From: UBA699 sp050261915
GTDB taxonomy: Bacteria; Bacillota; Clostridia; Clostridiales; Clostridiaceae
Reading direction: 5' to 3'
Assembly: GCA_050261915.1 (NCBI GenBank)
Contig: JBLNDT010000005.1
Span: 1 to 61,981 of the forward strand
DNA length: 61,981 nt
A program made the translations under genes and the position numbers. Every line of letters begins with the position of its first letter. Position 1 is the first letter of the stretch. Below, piece after piece: positions 42,281-51,480 of this stretch. The notes below the pieces were generated by a model that made no database searches, was not told the DNA's origin, and saw nothing but the letters and a program-made list of their open reading frames with translations.

Positions 42281-43456
42281 TTTAACAAATACTGCTCTCC
42301 TAATTATTGAATCACCATACTTTTCTCTTATAATATCCAGGGTACCCTCTAACTTTTCAAGTTTTTTATCAGATTTCTCAGGTTCAGTTATTTGGAACAT
42401 TGATAGCTGCTGAAGGGAAGAATCTTCTGAAAATCCAGTTATGCTTATTCCGAGAAGCCTTACCGGCTGGTTGTTCCAATTTTTTTCAAGGAGCTCAACT
42501 CCCGCAGAATATATTTCATTTGTAAGAAATGTTGGTTTAACTGAGGTTTGCCTGGTTATAGCTTTAAAATCAGAGTATTTAATATTTATTTGAACAGTTC
42601 GGCCTTTTTTTTCATGTTTCCTGGCTGAAGCGCTTATTTCCTCGGAAAGCTTAAGTAGTATCAGCCTTGCATCCTCAATATTAATAATATCCCTTCCTAA
42701 AGTTACGGAACGTCCAATGGATTTTATATCTTCTTCTTTCCTTGGAACAACCTGAGACTGGTCATTGCCTTTTGAAAGTTCATAAATCTCTCCTCCAAAC
42801 TTACCTAAAGTTTTTATAAGTCTTTCCTTTGAAGAAGAGGCAATATCGCCTATAGTATTTATCCCAAGCTCCTTAAGTTTTTCAGCAGTCTGCTTTCCGA
42901 CACCATACATGGAACCTGCTGAAAGGGGCCACATTTTAAAGGGTATATCCTCTTTCAAAAGTTGAGTTATACCCATAGGTTTTTTCATTTCTGAAGCCAT
43001 TTTTGATAAGAACTTATTTTCTGATATTCCAATTGAGCATGGGAGCCCAAGTTTATCCATAATGGTTTTCATTATATCTTTTGCAGCTTCCATTGGCTTT
43101 CCTGACAATGCTTCACATCCGGTCATATCCAGCCAGGCCTCATCTATGCTGTTTTGCTCAATAAGAGGAGTATATGTATTAAGAAGATTCATTACTTCTT
43201 CAGATTTCTTAATATAAAAACTATGGTCAGGTGGAATCAGAATTATTGATGGGCAAAGCCTTTTTGCCTGATATATTGGCATGGTGGTTTTAACCCCAAA
43301 TTTTCGTGCTTCATAATTAGCCGTTAAAATAATTCCCCTTCTAGATTTTGGATCTCCTGCCACAGCAGCGGGTTTATCCTTTATTTCAGGATGTCTTAAT
43401 GTTTCACAGCTTATGAAGAAGGAATTCATATCCACCAGAAAAATGATTTTTCTCAT
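42260..43456 (-). CDS. dinB: DNA polymerase IV
   Basis: A 398-residue Y-family translesion polymerase. Motifs are FLVDMNSFFISCE with the catalytic Asp, NSIDEAWLDMTG with Asp-Glu, and CSIGISENKFLSKMASEMKK, followed by a little-finger domain. It matches canonical DinB better than the copy at 16587. The GTG at 43465 overlaps the AGGTGAG site, so ATG 43456 is used. No LexA box is visible; it starts 23 bases after the transporter gene and is probably co-transcribed with it. Confidence 0.92.
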   Translation of the reverse strand: MRKIIFLVDMNSFFISCETLRHPEIKDKPAAVAGDPKSRRGIILTANYEARKFGVKTTMPIYQAKRLCPSIILIPPDHSFYIKKSEEVMNLLNTYTPLIEQNSIDEAWLDMTGCEALSGKPMEAAKDIMKTIMDKLGLPCSIGISENKFLSKMASEMKKPMGITQLLKEDIPFKMWPLSAGSMYGVGKQTAEKLKELGINTIGDIASSSKERLIKTLGKFGGEIYELSKGNDQSQVVPRKEEDIKSIGRSVTLGRDIINIEDARLILLKLSEEISASARKHEKKGRTVQINIKYSDFKAITRQTSVKPTFLTNEIYSAGVELLEKNWNNQPVRLLGISITGFSEDSSLQQLSMFQITEPEKSDKKLEKLEGTLDIIREKYGDSIIRRAVFVKKDKGEK

Positions 43457-43479
43457 ATATCTCACCTGCTTTTGAGAAA

Positions 43480-44736
43480 TTATAGGTTTATAAGGAGCAT
43501 AAATGCTGCCCCAGTCATGAGCAGAGCACCCAAAAAGTTTAATACTGTACTTAATCTTCCATTAATATGGGATCCCATTATTTTTTTGTTTATTCCTATA
43601 AATAATATAATAAACATCAGTGGAGGAGCCAGCAGACCATTTACTGCAGCTGCATAGTACAATGCCCTCATTGGATTTATTCCTATAAAATTCATTGCAA
43701 GACCTATTAAGGTTGATAGCGCAATAATGCTATAGAATAATGGGGCCTCCCACAGTTTTTTACCAAGACCTTCTTTCCAGCCAAGGGCTTCCGATACCCC
43801 GTATGCACTAGAACCTGCCAGTACAGGAACTCCAAGCATTCCTAAACCGATTACCCCCATGGCAAAAACAAGGTATGCCATATCACCTGCGAAGGGTTTT
43901 AAAGCAAGAGCTGCCTGAGGTGCTGTTTCAATCTGTGTAATACCATTCAAATGAAGAGTGGCTGCAGTAGTTATAACAATCATAAAAGCAGCAGTTTGCG
44001 AAAATATCATACCAAATGCAGTGTCAATTCTAAGATCTTTTATTTCTGATTCCCTAACCGTAGGATGCTTAGCTTTATCTGCATTGTATCTGTGTTTTAT
44101 TATTTTTTCCTCCACTTCTTCCGAGGCCTGCCAAAAGAATAGGTAAGGAGAAATTGTGGTGCCAAGAAATGCAACTATATTTAAAAGGTAATCTTTTGTT
44201 AGTTTTATATCAGGGATTACTATGCTTTTTATGATTAAATTCCAATCCTGTTTTACCATGAATGCTGTTATAAAGTAAGCAAAAAGACATAGTGCAAAAA
44301 ATTTCAATACTCGTGAGTAGGAATTGTAACTGATGAATATCTCAAGGAAAATAATTAAACAACTTATAAAGAATATCCAAAAGGTAAAGGATAGCCCAAA
44401 AACCATTTGAGCAGATGCGGCCATGGCTCCAAGGTCCGCTGCAATATTAACAGTGTTTGCAGTGAAAAGGAGGGTTACTGCAATAAAGAGCACCCATTTT
44501 GGATAGTGTTTTTTTAAGATAGCACTAAGCCCTTTGCCTGTAACCAATCCTATGCGGCCGCACATTTCTTGTATTGCCATTACAAAGGGAAAGGAAAAGG
44601 GTGTGAGCCAAAGCAGGCTGTACCCAAAAAGAGCCCCGGTTTGAGAATAGGTAACTATTCCGGATGGGTCATCATCTGAAGCACCGGTTATAAAACCAGG
44701 TCCGAATTTTTTGAAAAATTTTCTCAAGAATTTCAT
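43480..44736 (-). CDS. NRAMP-related divalent metal transporter (NRMT-like binding site)
   Basis: A 418-residue membrane protein with about 11 helices of the SLC11/NRAMP fold. The first helix motif, DPGN in Mn/Fe transporters, reads DPSG here (ASDDDPSGIVTY). The sixth-helix MPH motif is replaced by ISPYLFFWQ, so the soft metal-binding methionine and the Asn are both gone. Such changes are described for NRAMP-related magnesium transporters, so Mg2+ or another hard ion is likelier than iron. It is the first gene of a minus-strand pair with dinB. Confidence 0.88.
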   Translation of the reverse strand: MKFLRKFFKKFGPGFITGASDDDPSGIVTYSQTGALFGYSLLWLTPFSFPFVMAIQEMCGRIGLVTGKGLSAILKKHYPKWVLFIAVTLLFTANTVNIAADLGAMAASAQMVFGLSFTFWIFFISCLIIFLEIFISYNSYSRVLKFFALCLFAYFITAFMVKQDWNLIIKSIVIPDIKLTKDYLLNIVAFLGTTISPYLFFWQASEEVEEKIIKHRYNADKAKHPTVRESEIKDLRIDTAFGMIFSQTAAFMIVITTAATLHLNGITQIETAPQAALALKPFAGDMAYLVFAMGVIGLGMLGVPVLAGSSAYGVSEALGWKEGLGKKLWEAPLFYSIIALSTLIGLAMNFIGINPMRALYYAAAVNGLLAPPLMFIILFIGINKKIMGSHINGRLSTVLNFLGALLMTGAAFMLLINL

Positions 44737-44875
44737 TTAAACCCCACCTTAAGTTACTTTTTTTAAGTATATCAAGATAAATTGCACATTACAACCCTGC
44801 AGCAAGGATAGGAAATTGAAAATACTAGAAGATTATGATAACATTTAGTTATAGTATTTTACCGGGGGTGGCATT

Positions 44876-46777
44876 ATGTCAATATCATCATTACCTGTAG
44901 ACCAAAGAGTAATAGATATAGATTCCAGGAGGTTTTCCTCAATTGAAAAGGCACTGGTAGAATTAATTACAAACTCAGATGACAGTTATTCAAGACTTGA
45001 AGCTAAGGGTGCTGCAACAAGCAATAAAATATTAATAAGCTACGAGCGTCATCAAAATGGTGCAGTATTAACCGTTACTGATCATGCAGAGGGAATGTCC
45101 TTTAAAACAATTCTTTCTGTATTGTCCTATGGAGGAGCTCACAGTCTTATGGCAAAGGGTGAAGCCGGGGGCAGAGGATATTTTGGAAGAGGAATGAAAC
45201 AAGCCATATATGGTCTTGGCCATGGCTGGATCGAATCTATAAATGAAGGTATTATTTCAAGAGTTGACCTTTTTAGAGGAGAAAACGGAGAATACCTTTT
45301 TGATGATTGGAATTCAGGAAGAGAAGTTTTGGAAAAGGATTATAACAGGCTTGATATACCAAAGGGCTGTAATGGCACCAGGGTAACGGTGATAGTAGAA
45401 AATCCTCTTGCAAACATCCCGTATTTCAGCTCTTTATCAAAAACAATTACAAATAACATATATTTAAGGGATATACTTAACAGACGTCAGGTTGAACTGA
45501 TTAATATAAACCAGTCTTCAAAAATTGAAGCATCCATAATCCTTAAATTTGATGAACCAGAATCAAGGATTTTAATGGGACCTGATGAGGTTCATACCTT
45601 TAATTATAATGGGAGAAGCTACAACTTCTGTATAACCTTGAAGAAAGCTTTGGACCGGGAGCTGGTATTAAGGGGTAATGAGAGGACAAACGGCTTGCTT
45701 GTAATATCAGGTACTGCAGTTTTTGACTGCCAGTTTTTTAAGTATGAAAATCAATTGGGAACCGAGTATCTTTATGGAGCTGTTAATTGTCCCGGATTTG
45801 TGGAAATGCTTGCAAAGGGTAATCCTATTATCAGTGACGAAAGAGAAGGGCTTAACATGAAAGATCCCTTTGTCTCTGCTTTTTCAGATGCAGTAAGCGA
45901 AGTTGTAAGCAGCTTTATAAAAAATGAGCAGCTGAGACTTAGTCATGTGGATCATGCAACTACTTCCAAAAGAACACAGGATATGATAGAAAATATATTG
46001 AAAAAAATGAATCAGGTTGCTTCCGAAGATCTTGGTATTATCCTTCCACCAGGACCTGGAACTGGAACTTACGGTCCATTTGATACGGGGAGACCTGCTG
46101 TGCTTAGATTCAGTACTCCTTTTTATTACAGAAAGGTAAATAAAAAGTTTAATGTTACCTTGATTATCGATAAGAGCCAGTTACTTTCACAGGATATAAT
46201 ATCCTTTAATTATAATTTAGGGGAGAGTATGAAGGCGGAGCCAATTTTAAGTGCAATCCTTGGATCGGAAATTCCAGAGGACGGCCGTATGCAGTTTCAG
46301 ATTACAGGAAGTAAAATTGGTGAGCATGGAAAAATTGAAGCGGTATCAGGGCCATATGCTGCAGCCTGCGAAATTGTAATTGCTGAAAACGCTTCCGGTC
46401 AAGGCTATGGACACCCTTCAGGGAAGCCTAACAGACCTTGGAATATGGACAATTCCACTGCGTTGTTCAGAGGATATGAACTGCGAAATTTGAGCAACGA
46501 CATGGACAGGGCTATATACAGTCCTTCTGAAAGACTTATATTGATTAATACAGAGGCTCCAACAGTGAGGCTATATGTAAATGGACAAGGACATTTCAAG
46601 GATGGAGCAAGACTTCTTTTGGCAGAACTGCTTCTAGATGTAATAGCTGAAGAGCTTGCAAAATATTATATAGACAGAACGGATCAAAAAGGGCAAAGTG
46701 AAGCGTATAGACAAGCTAAGCAGGACATAATAAGACGATACGGGGTGGAAGTTCATTCTGTTTTAATGGGTGAATAA
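44876..46777 (+). CDS. stand-alone GHKL (Hsp90/MORC-like) ATPase
   Basis: A 633-residue soluble protein whose first 180 residues form a Bergerat ATP fold: N-box KALVELITNSDDS (Glu29, Asn33), G1 DHAEGMSF, G2 GGRGYFGRGMKQAIYGLG. The middle (about 200-370) looks like a transducer domain. From about 400 the sequence is rich in beta structure, and it ends in ILINTEAPTVRLYVNG and a helical tail. There are no histidine kinase, mismatch-repair or topoisomerase motifs. Similar lone ATPases include MORC-like and anti-phage proteins, but the function is unknown. The ATG follows GGGGGTGG. It is monocistronic. Confidence 0.82.
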   Translation: MSISSLPVDQRVIDIDSRRFSSIEKALVELITNSDDSYSRLEAKGAATSNKILISYERHQNGAVLTVTDHAEGMSFKTILSVLSYGGAHSLMAKGEAGGRGYFGRGMKQAIYGLGHGWIESINEGIISRVDLFRGENGEYLFDDWNSGREVLEKDYNRLDIPKGCNGTRVTVIVENPLANIPYFSSLSKTITNNIYLRDILNRRQVELININQSSKIEASIILKFDEPESRILMGPDEVHTFNYNGRSYNFCITLKKALDRELVLRGNERTNGLLVISGTAVFDCQFFKYENQLGTEYLYGAVNCPGFVEMLAKGNPIISDEREGLNMKDPFVSAFSDAVSEVVSSFIKNEQLRLSHVDHATTSKRTQDMIENILKKMNQVASEDLGIILPPGPGTGTYGPFDTGRPAVLRFSTPFYYRKVNKKFNVTLIIDKSQLLSQDIISFNYNLGESMKAEPILSAILGSEIPEDGRMQFQITGSKIGEHGKIEAVSGPYAAACEIVIAENASGQGYGHPSGKPNRPWNMDNSTALFRGYELRNLSNDMDRAIYSPSERLILINTEAPTVRLYVNGQGHFKDGARLLLAELLLDVIAEELAKYYIDRTDQKGQSEAYRQAKQDIIRRYGVEVHSVLMGE

Positions 46778-46854
46778 AATATCAATGGTTTGTTGTAAAA
46801 GAATAACATTGTTAGTATAATAAGATATAATATTATAAGAACCGGGGTGATTTT

Positions 46855-49395
46855 ATGCTAGAAGATTTAAAAAGAAAGATAGGCTCTCTGTTAAAAGTTA
46901 ATAATGAAAATATGTATATATTATCATCAATTAAGATTACAGCAATATATTTTAGCATTGGATTCCTCTGGATATACTTTTCAGAACAATTATTGTTATT
47001 AATATCATCTGATGTTGAAATGCAGACCAGACTTGGAGTATACAAGGGTTGGTTCTATGTGATTTTTACTTCAATGATATTGTTTATGCTTATAAGAGAC
47101 AAGCTTAAAAAGGTTCAACTAACTCAAAATGCTTTAAATGAAAGCTATAAACAAATATCCTCTGCAAATCAAGAACTCCAGGAATATATTCAACAGCTTG
47201 CAGCCTCAGAGGAAGAGCTTAGAATTCAAAATGAGCAGCTGGTGGAAAATGAAAAACTATTAAGACGCAGCGAATCCGACAATCAGGCTATAATAAAGGC
47301 TATTCCTGATTTGATTTTTATTCTGAACCGTGAAGGAATATTCCTTGACTGTAAAGTAAGTGATGAAAGCAATTTGCTTCTACCTGTGCATGCATTTATA
47401 GGTAAGAGCATAAGCGAAGTGCTCCCAAAAGATATAGCAGATACTGCAATAGAAAAAATTCATAATGTTTTTAATACTGGAAACCTTGAGAATATGGAAT
47501 ACACTCTTGAAATAGCAGGGAAACCTCAACATTTTGAACTTAGGATGGTAAAAAGCAGCATTAATGAAATTCTGGCAATATCAAGAGATGTTACCATTGA
47601 AAAGGAACGGGAATTTGAGCTTATAGCAAGCAATGATAAATACAAGGCGCTGGTAAATCAAATGCAGCAAGGGCTAGTCCTTTATGAGGCTGTTTTTGAC
47701 AATGAGGATGTAAAATTCATTTTTATTGACGCAAATGAAAGTTATGAAAAATATTTGGAAATGACTAAAGGAGAAGCCTTTGGTAAAAATATACTTGAAA
47801 TAATACCAGATTTACCTCAGGGATATATAGAAAAATTTAAGCAGGTAGTTATTACTGGAGAACCAATATATTATGAAAGATATGTAGAAACCAACGGAAA
47901 ATACATTGAGGTGGTAGCTTACAGGCCAGGAGAAAATAAGCTTGCATTGCTGGTGGAGGATATTACGCAAAGAAAACTTGCAGAAGAAGCTGTTGCTGCC
48001 AGCGAGTACACTTTTAGGAACCTTTTTGAAGGTTCCTCAGACGGGATTCTACTTTTATCAGGGCAAAATGTTCTTGACTGCAATGCTGCAATGCTTAAGG
48101 TATTGCAGGTTGACTCAAAACAGGAGGTTGTTGGAAAATCACCTTTAGAGTTCTGCCCAGAAATTCAGCCTGATGGAATAAGTTCCATGGAAAAACTTAT
48201 TGATGTAAGAAATGAAGCAAAGAAAAATAAGCAGTATAGATTTGAATGGTGGTATTTAAATAAAGCAAAGGAGCTTATTCCTTTTGAAATTATGCTTACT
48301 TCTATTATGATTAGGGGTAAGGATGTTTATCACTGCCTTTGCAGAGATATGAGAGACAGGAAGCAAATGGAAATGAAGCTTGAATATTTAAGTTATCATG
48401 ATCAGCTTACAGGTCTATACAACAGAAGATTTTTCGAGGAGGAGCTTAAACGACTAGATGTGCCTAGAAACTATCCATTGACTATTGTAATGTCTGATGT
48501 TAACGGCTTAAAGCTTGTTAACGATTCATTTGGACATGCCGTGGGGGATAAGTTGTTAAAAAAGGTTTCTGAAATTTTTATTAAAGGCTGCAGAGCTGAT
48601 GATATAATTGCCAGACAAGGCGGAGATGAGTTTGTCATACTACTGCCAAAAACTGACGAATTTGAAGCAGAAAAAATCATTAAAAGGATTAAGGACATAG
48701 CCTTAACTGAAAAGGTGGATTCCATAGACATTTCAGTATCTATTGGATACGAAACCAAATTAACTGAAGCTGATGATGTGGACGAAGTTATGAAAAAGGC
48801 AGAAGATCACATGTACAAGAAAAAGCTATTTGAAAGTCCAAGTATGAGGGGAAAAACAATAAATACAATAATAAGCACCCTTTATGAAAAGAACAAGAGG
48901 GAGGAGCTTCATTCAAAACGAGTATCTGAGTTAAGCAAAACTATAGGCGAAGAAATGGGTTTGAATGATGAACAGGTTCAAGAATTAAAGAACCTTGGAC
49001 TACTCCATGATATAGGGAAGATTGCTGTGGATGAGAACATATTGAATAAGCCATCTCCATTAGATGAATTGGAATTTGAAGAAATAAAGCGTCATCCGGA
49101 AGTTGGATATAGAATATTAAGTACTGTTAACAACATGTCGGAAATGGCTGATTATGTTCTTTCTCATCATGAAAGATGGGATGGAAAAGGCTATCCAAAG
49201 GGATTAAAGGGTGAGGAAATACCCCTGCAGTCAAGAATTATAAGTGTGGCAAATGCCTATGACGCAATGACAAGCAGAAGAACTTACGGTAAAATGTTAT
49301 CCCATGAGGAAGCTGTTCTTGAACTTGAAAAAAATAAAGGCACCCAGTTTGATCCGGAAATTGTAAAGATATTTATAGAAAAAGAACTGTGCTAA
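46855..49395 (+). CDS. membrane PAS-GGDEF-HD-GYP c-di-GMP enzyme
   Basis: An 846-residue protein. Two N-terminal helices (about 24-44 and 62-82) are followed by a coiled coil (about 85-145), three PAS-like domains (about 150-270, 275-390, 395-510), GGDEF (LSYHDQLTGLYNRRFFEEEL, ARQGGDEFVIL) and HD-GYP (LLHDIGKIAVDENIL, HHERWDGKGYPKGL). It has a proper I-site (RADD), unlike its relative at 24911, so c-di-GMP should inhibit its cyclase half. The GGDEF-HD-GYP cassette of the two proteins is nearly the same, implying duplication with sensor exchange. Confidence 0.92.
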   Translation: MLEDLKRKIGSLLKVNNENMYILSSIKITAIYFSIGFLWIYFSEQLLLLISSDVEMQTRLGVYKGWFYVIFTSMILFMLIRDKLKKVQLTQNALNESYKQISSANQELQEYIQQLAASEEELRIQNEQLVENEKLLRRSESDNQAIIKAIPDLIFILNREGIFLDCKVSDESNLLLPVHAFIGKSISEVLPKDIADTAIEKIHNVFNTGNLENMEYTLEIAGKPQHFELRMVKSSINEILAISRDVTIEKEREFELIASNDKYKALVNQMQQGLVLYEAVFDNEDVKFIFIDANESYEKYLEMTKGEAFGKNILEIIPDLPQGYIEKFKQVVITGEPIYYERYVETNGKYIEVVAYRPGENKLALLVEDITQRKLAEEAVAASEYTFRNLFEGSSDGILLLSGQNVLDCNAAMLKVLQVDSKQEVVGKSPLEFCPEIQPDGISSMEKLIDVRNEAKKNKQYRFEWWYLNKAKELIPFEIMLTSIMIRGKDVYHCLCRDMRDRKQMEMKLEYLSYHDQLTGLYNRRFFEEELKRLDVPRNYPLTIVMSDVNGLKLVNDSFGHAVGDKLLKKVSEIFIKGCRADDIIARQGGDEFVILLPKTDEFEAEKIIKRIKDIALTEKVDSIDISVSIGYETKLTEADDVDEVMKKAEDHMYKKKLFESPSMRGKTINTIISTLYEKNKREELHSKRVSELSKTIGEEMGLNDEQVQELKNLGLLHDIGKIAVDENILNKPSPLDELEFEEIKRHPEVGYRILSTVNNMSEMADYVLSHHERWDGKGYPKGLKGEEIPLQSRIISVANAYDAMTSRRTYGKMLSHEEAVLELEKNKGTQFDPEIVKIFIEKELC

Positions 49396-49564
49396 AAATA
49401 AGCACTGTTTCAAAAAATGATCATAAAATCAGTAAAGAATTATCAAATTAATACTAATTGAATATTTAAAATATGATTTTGTACGGAAATCCTTCTTTAG
49501 CATATAATGGCACAGAAATTGCTTTATGTAATTATGTGAATATGCTAAGGGAGGATTTTTTCAC

Positions 49565-49600
49565 ATGCATTTTCACTTTGCTGAAAACCTTATCCGTTAA
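49565..49600 (+). CDS. possible 11-codon leader peptide
   Basis: After a strong AAGGGAGG site an ATG opens an 11-residue peptide, MHFHFAENLIR, ending TAA 25 bases before the next gene. It may couple or attenuate translation of the DUF1097 gene. The rest of the 230-base gap (49396-49625) shows no gene. Evidence is only the ribosome site and position. Confidence 0.35.
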   Translation: MHFHFAENLIR

Positions 49601-49625
49601 AATTTTATACAGGAGGATTAAATTA

Positions 49626-50090
49626 ATGGATTTATTAGTAGCATTAGGAATATCTATCGGGGTACTGGCAGGATTATGGGGACAATTCAGCGGACCGGCA
49701 GGATTAATCACCTGGGTGGCTTTTGTATCATGGGCTTGCTTTTTTGCAGCAGGGGGAAAAAAAGAAGGTCTCATGAAAGTGGCAGCATCAAATGTATCAG
49801 GAATAATATGGGGGCTTATTATAGTATTTTTATTAAAAAGTTTTCCGTTTCAGTATGGTTTAGGAGTATATATTGCAATAATTGTATTTTTAGCATGTAT
49901 ACAAGCTAAATTAGGTATCTTGTCCTTTATACCTGGAACCTTTGCAGGAATTGCATGTTTTTTTGGAACTAATTTTAACTGGCAGGGAACCTTAATAGCA
50001 CTCCTTGCTGGAGCATGTCTTGGATTTATATCTGAATACTTTGGAGTAATGCTGACAAAAATAGGTAATAAGGAAGAAACAAAAGCTTGA
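49626..50090 (+). CDS. DUF1097 membrane protein
   Basis: A 154-residue integral membrane protein with five or six short helices, rich in Gly and Ala (VALGISIGVLAGLWGQFSGP, WVAFVSWACFFAAGGKKEG). It matches the DUF1097 family (YcdZ-like inner-membrane proteins) of unknown role. The longer frame from 49473 has no ribosome site, whereas CAGGAGG precedes ATG 49626. It is followed by a terminator shared with the convergent PrdE-like gene. Confidence 0.82.
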   Translation: MDLLVALGISIGVLAGLWGQFSGPAGLITWVAFVSWACFFAAGGKKEGLMKVAASNVSGIIWGLIIVFLLKSFPFQYGLGVYIAIIVFLACIQAKLGILSFIPGTFAGIACFFGTNFNWQGTLIALLAGACLGFISEYFGVMLTKIGNKEETKA

Positions 50091-50134
50091 TATCATAATT
50101 TATATTAATATATCGGATGTTTTCAGCAAAGGAT

Positions 50135-50165
50135 ACCCTCCCGGCCTATGGCCGGAAGGGTGTTC
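50135..50165. terminator. GC-rich terminator overlapping the PrdE-like gene end
   Basis: ACCCTCCCGGCC pairs with GGCCGGAAGGGT (one C-A mismatch) around TAT, followed by TTCTTTT. The minus-strand gene ends inside it at 50146. Confidence 0.8.
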
Positions 50166-50622
50166 TTTTGTTCATTTTAAGTTTTAAGTAAGCCAAAGCT
50201 TTTTTAGCATCTAATTTATCAATGTTATTCTCTCCTGTTTTTCCAGTTTCATATCCTGAATCTGATTTGTTGAAGTCAACTATTGTGTCCATATATTTAT
50301 TGCTTACTACAAATCCTTCATTTCCAACAAAGCTAAGTCCTGAAACAGCTATGCCCCTTTTGCTTAATTCTTCAATGGTATTTGCAAAATCCACATGATC
50401 GTTTCCCCAGCCCTCAACAGAAATTAATGCACCATCAAGGTTCATTGCTGATGCCAAGGTAGCTACCCTTTCTCCAATCAGGTATTTGCTGTCATTGTCC
50501 TGAGGGGTACCTGCAATTATAACACCTGTAAGATATAAATCCTTGTCAGAGGATATTATATCCATTAGAGGGTCTCTAAAATAGTGTAAAGTTGTTTCTT
50601 TTGTTGATGTGCTTACTCCCAT
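50146..50622 (-). CDS. PrdE-like D-proline reductase cluster protein
   Basis: A 158-residue soluble protein similar in character to the component-B family of glycine, betaine and D-proline reductases (VATLASAMNLDGALISVEGWG, NDHVDFANTIEELSKRGI). In Clostridium D-proline reductase clusters a protein of this size, PrdE, follows PrdD. It has no cysteine, so it cannot itself carry the redox centre. It lies 12 bases after the PrdD-like gene. No prdA, prdB or prdF is nearby. Confidence 0.7.
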   Translation of the reverse strand: MGVSTSTKETTLHYFRDPLMDIISSDKDLYLTGVIIAGTPQDNDSKYLIGERVATLASAMNLDGALISVEGWGNDHVDFANTIEELSKRGIAVSGLSFVGNEGFVVSNKYMDTIVDFNKSDSGYETGKTGENNIDKLDAKKALAYLKLKMNKRTPFRP

Positions 50623-50634
50623 AATAAAACCTCC

Positions 50635-51396
50635 TTACATAGCGTGAAGAGCACCATCTCTGTACTCATTTGGTGTGAGTACTATAGGTGCATTTCCAAA
50701 ATCGATTATTGAGTGTCCGGAAGCTGTTCCGGAGGGTTCTTCAGGGAGAATATATGTATCGAACATTGCTCCCTGACCTGGAACCTGTTTTATAAGAGCT
50801 ATTCTTTTTTCTGCAAAATATTTTTTCTCAGTATATTCATATTTTTCTTGGCAATTTTTTCCGTTAAATTTCTTCATTTTTTCCCTGAAAATTTGAATAT
50901 ATTTGTCGCAGGCCTGATGAGCTGCAGTAATGCCAGGTCTAGTGGAAAGTGAATCCTCATTTATTGTTAAATCAAAGGATATTATAAAGTCATTACTAGA
51001 AGGGGTGCCGGCTTTATCGAGGCATATAAGATCCCTAAGGATTCCATCTGAAATTCCAAACCGGGAAGGTTTTCCTTTATTACTTCCAACAACTGTGAGC
51101 ATAAGATAAACTCCTGTTAGGGTGTGTGTAATACCTTCACCGATCTTTCCTAGTGCTTTAGCTGAAACAGGAATAAAGTCAATTATGCAGTTTGTAAACC
51201 TCTCATAATCTCCAGGTTTGATTATTTTAATATCTAAATCAGTTATTAAAGGTTCTTCTTCTAAAATGTTCAAAAGAACATTTTTGTTCAAGGTCATTGT
51301 GCCTTCAGTATCCACATTGTTTTTGTCACCAAAAACCACATTATTAATGTGGAAGGTTTTAATGGTCAAAGTTTTTTCAAGGGAATTATAGCTCAT
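50635..51396 (-). CDS. PrdD-like reductase component (PF09338 type)
   Basis: A 253-residue soluble protein related to the alpha part of component B of glycine/sarcosine/betaine reductase and to PrdA/PrdD. Family text: LTIKTFHINNVVFGDKNNVD, EGTMTLNKNVLLNIL, IIKPGDYERF, EGITHTLTGVYLML. PrdA and GrdE are made as proproteins cleaved at Cys to yield a pyruvoyl group; I cannot see which Cys would serve here. The start follows GGAGAT. It is an orphan PrdD/PrdE-like pair without the catalytic selenoprotein. Confidence 0.75.
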   Translation of the reverse strand: MSYNSLEKTLTIKTFHINNVVFGDKNNVDTEGTMTLNKNVLLNILEEEPLITDLDIKIIKPGDYERFTNCIIDFIPVSAKALGKIGEGITHTLTGVYLMLTVVGSNKGKPSRFGISDGILRDLICLDKAGTPSSNDFIISFDLTINEDSLSTRPGITAAHQACDKYIQIFREKMKKFNGKNCQEKYEYTEKKYFAEKRIALIKQVPGQGAMFDTYILPEEPSGTASGHSIIDFGNAPIVLTPNEYRDGALHAM

Positions 51397-51480
51397 AAGA
51401 GATCTCCTTTCTTTAATTTAATAGCTGAGTAAGTTAATATTTGATATAATTATTCTTATATTATAACGGGAGATGGAAAT

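Noticed and set aside
41969..44736. A metal-resistance operon built from the ArsR regulator and the NRAMP-like transporter.
   Set aside because: The genes converge and are separated by dinB and a bidirectional terminator, so no operon exists. Regulation at a distance cannot be judged.
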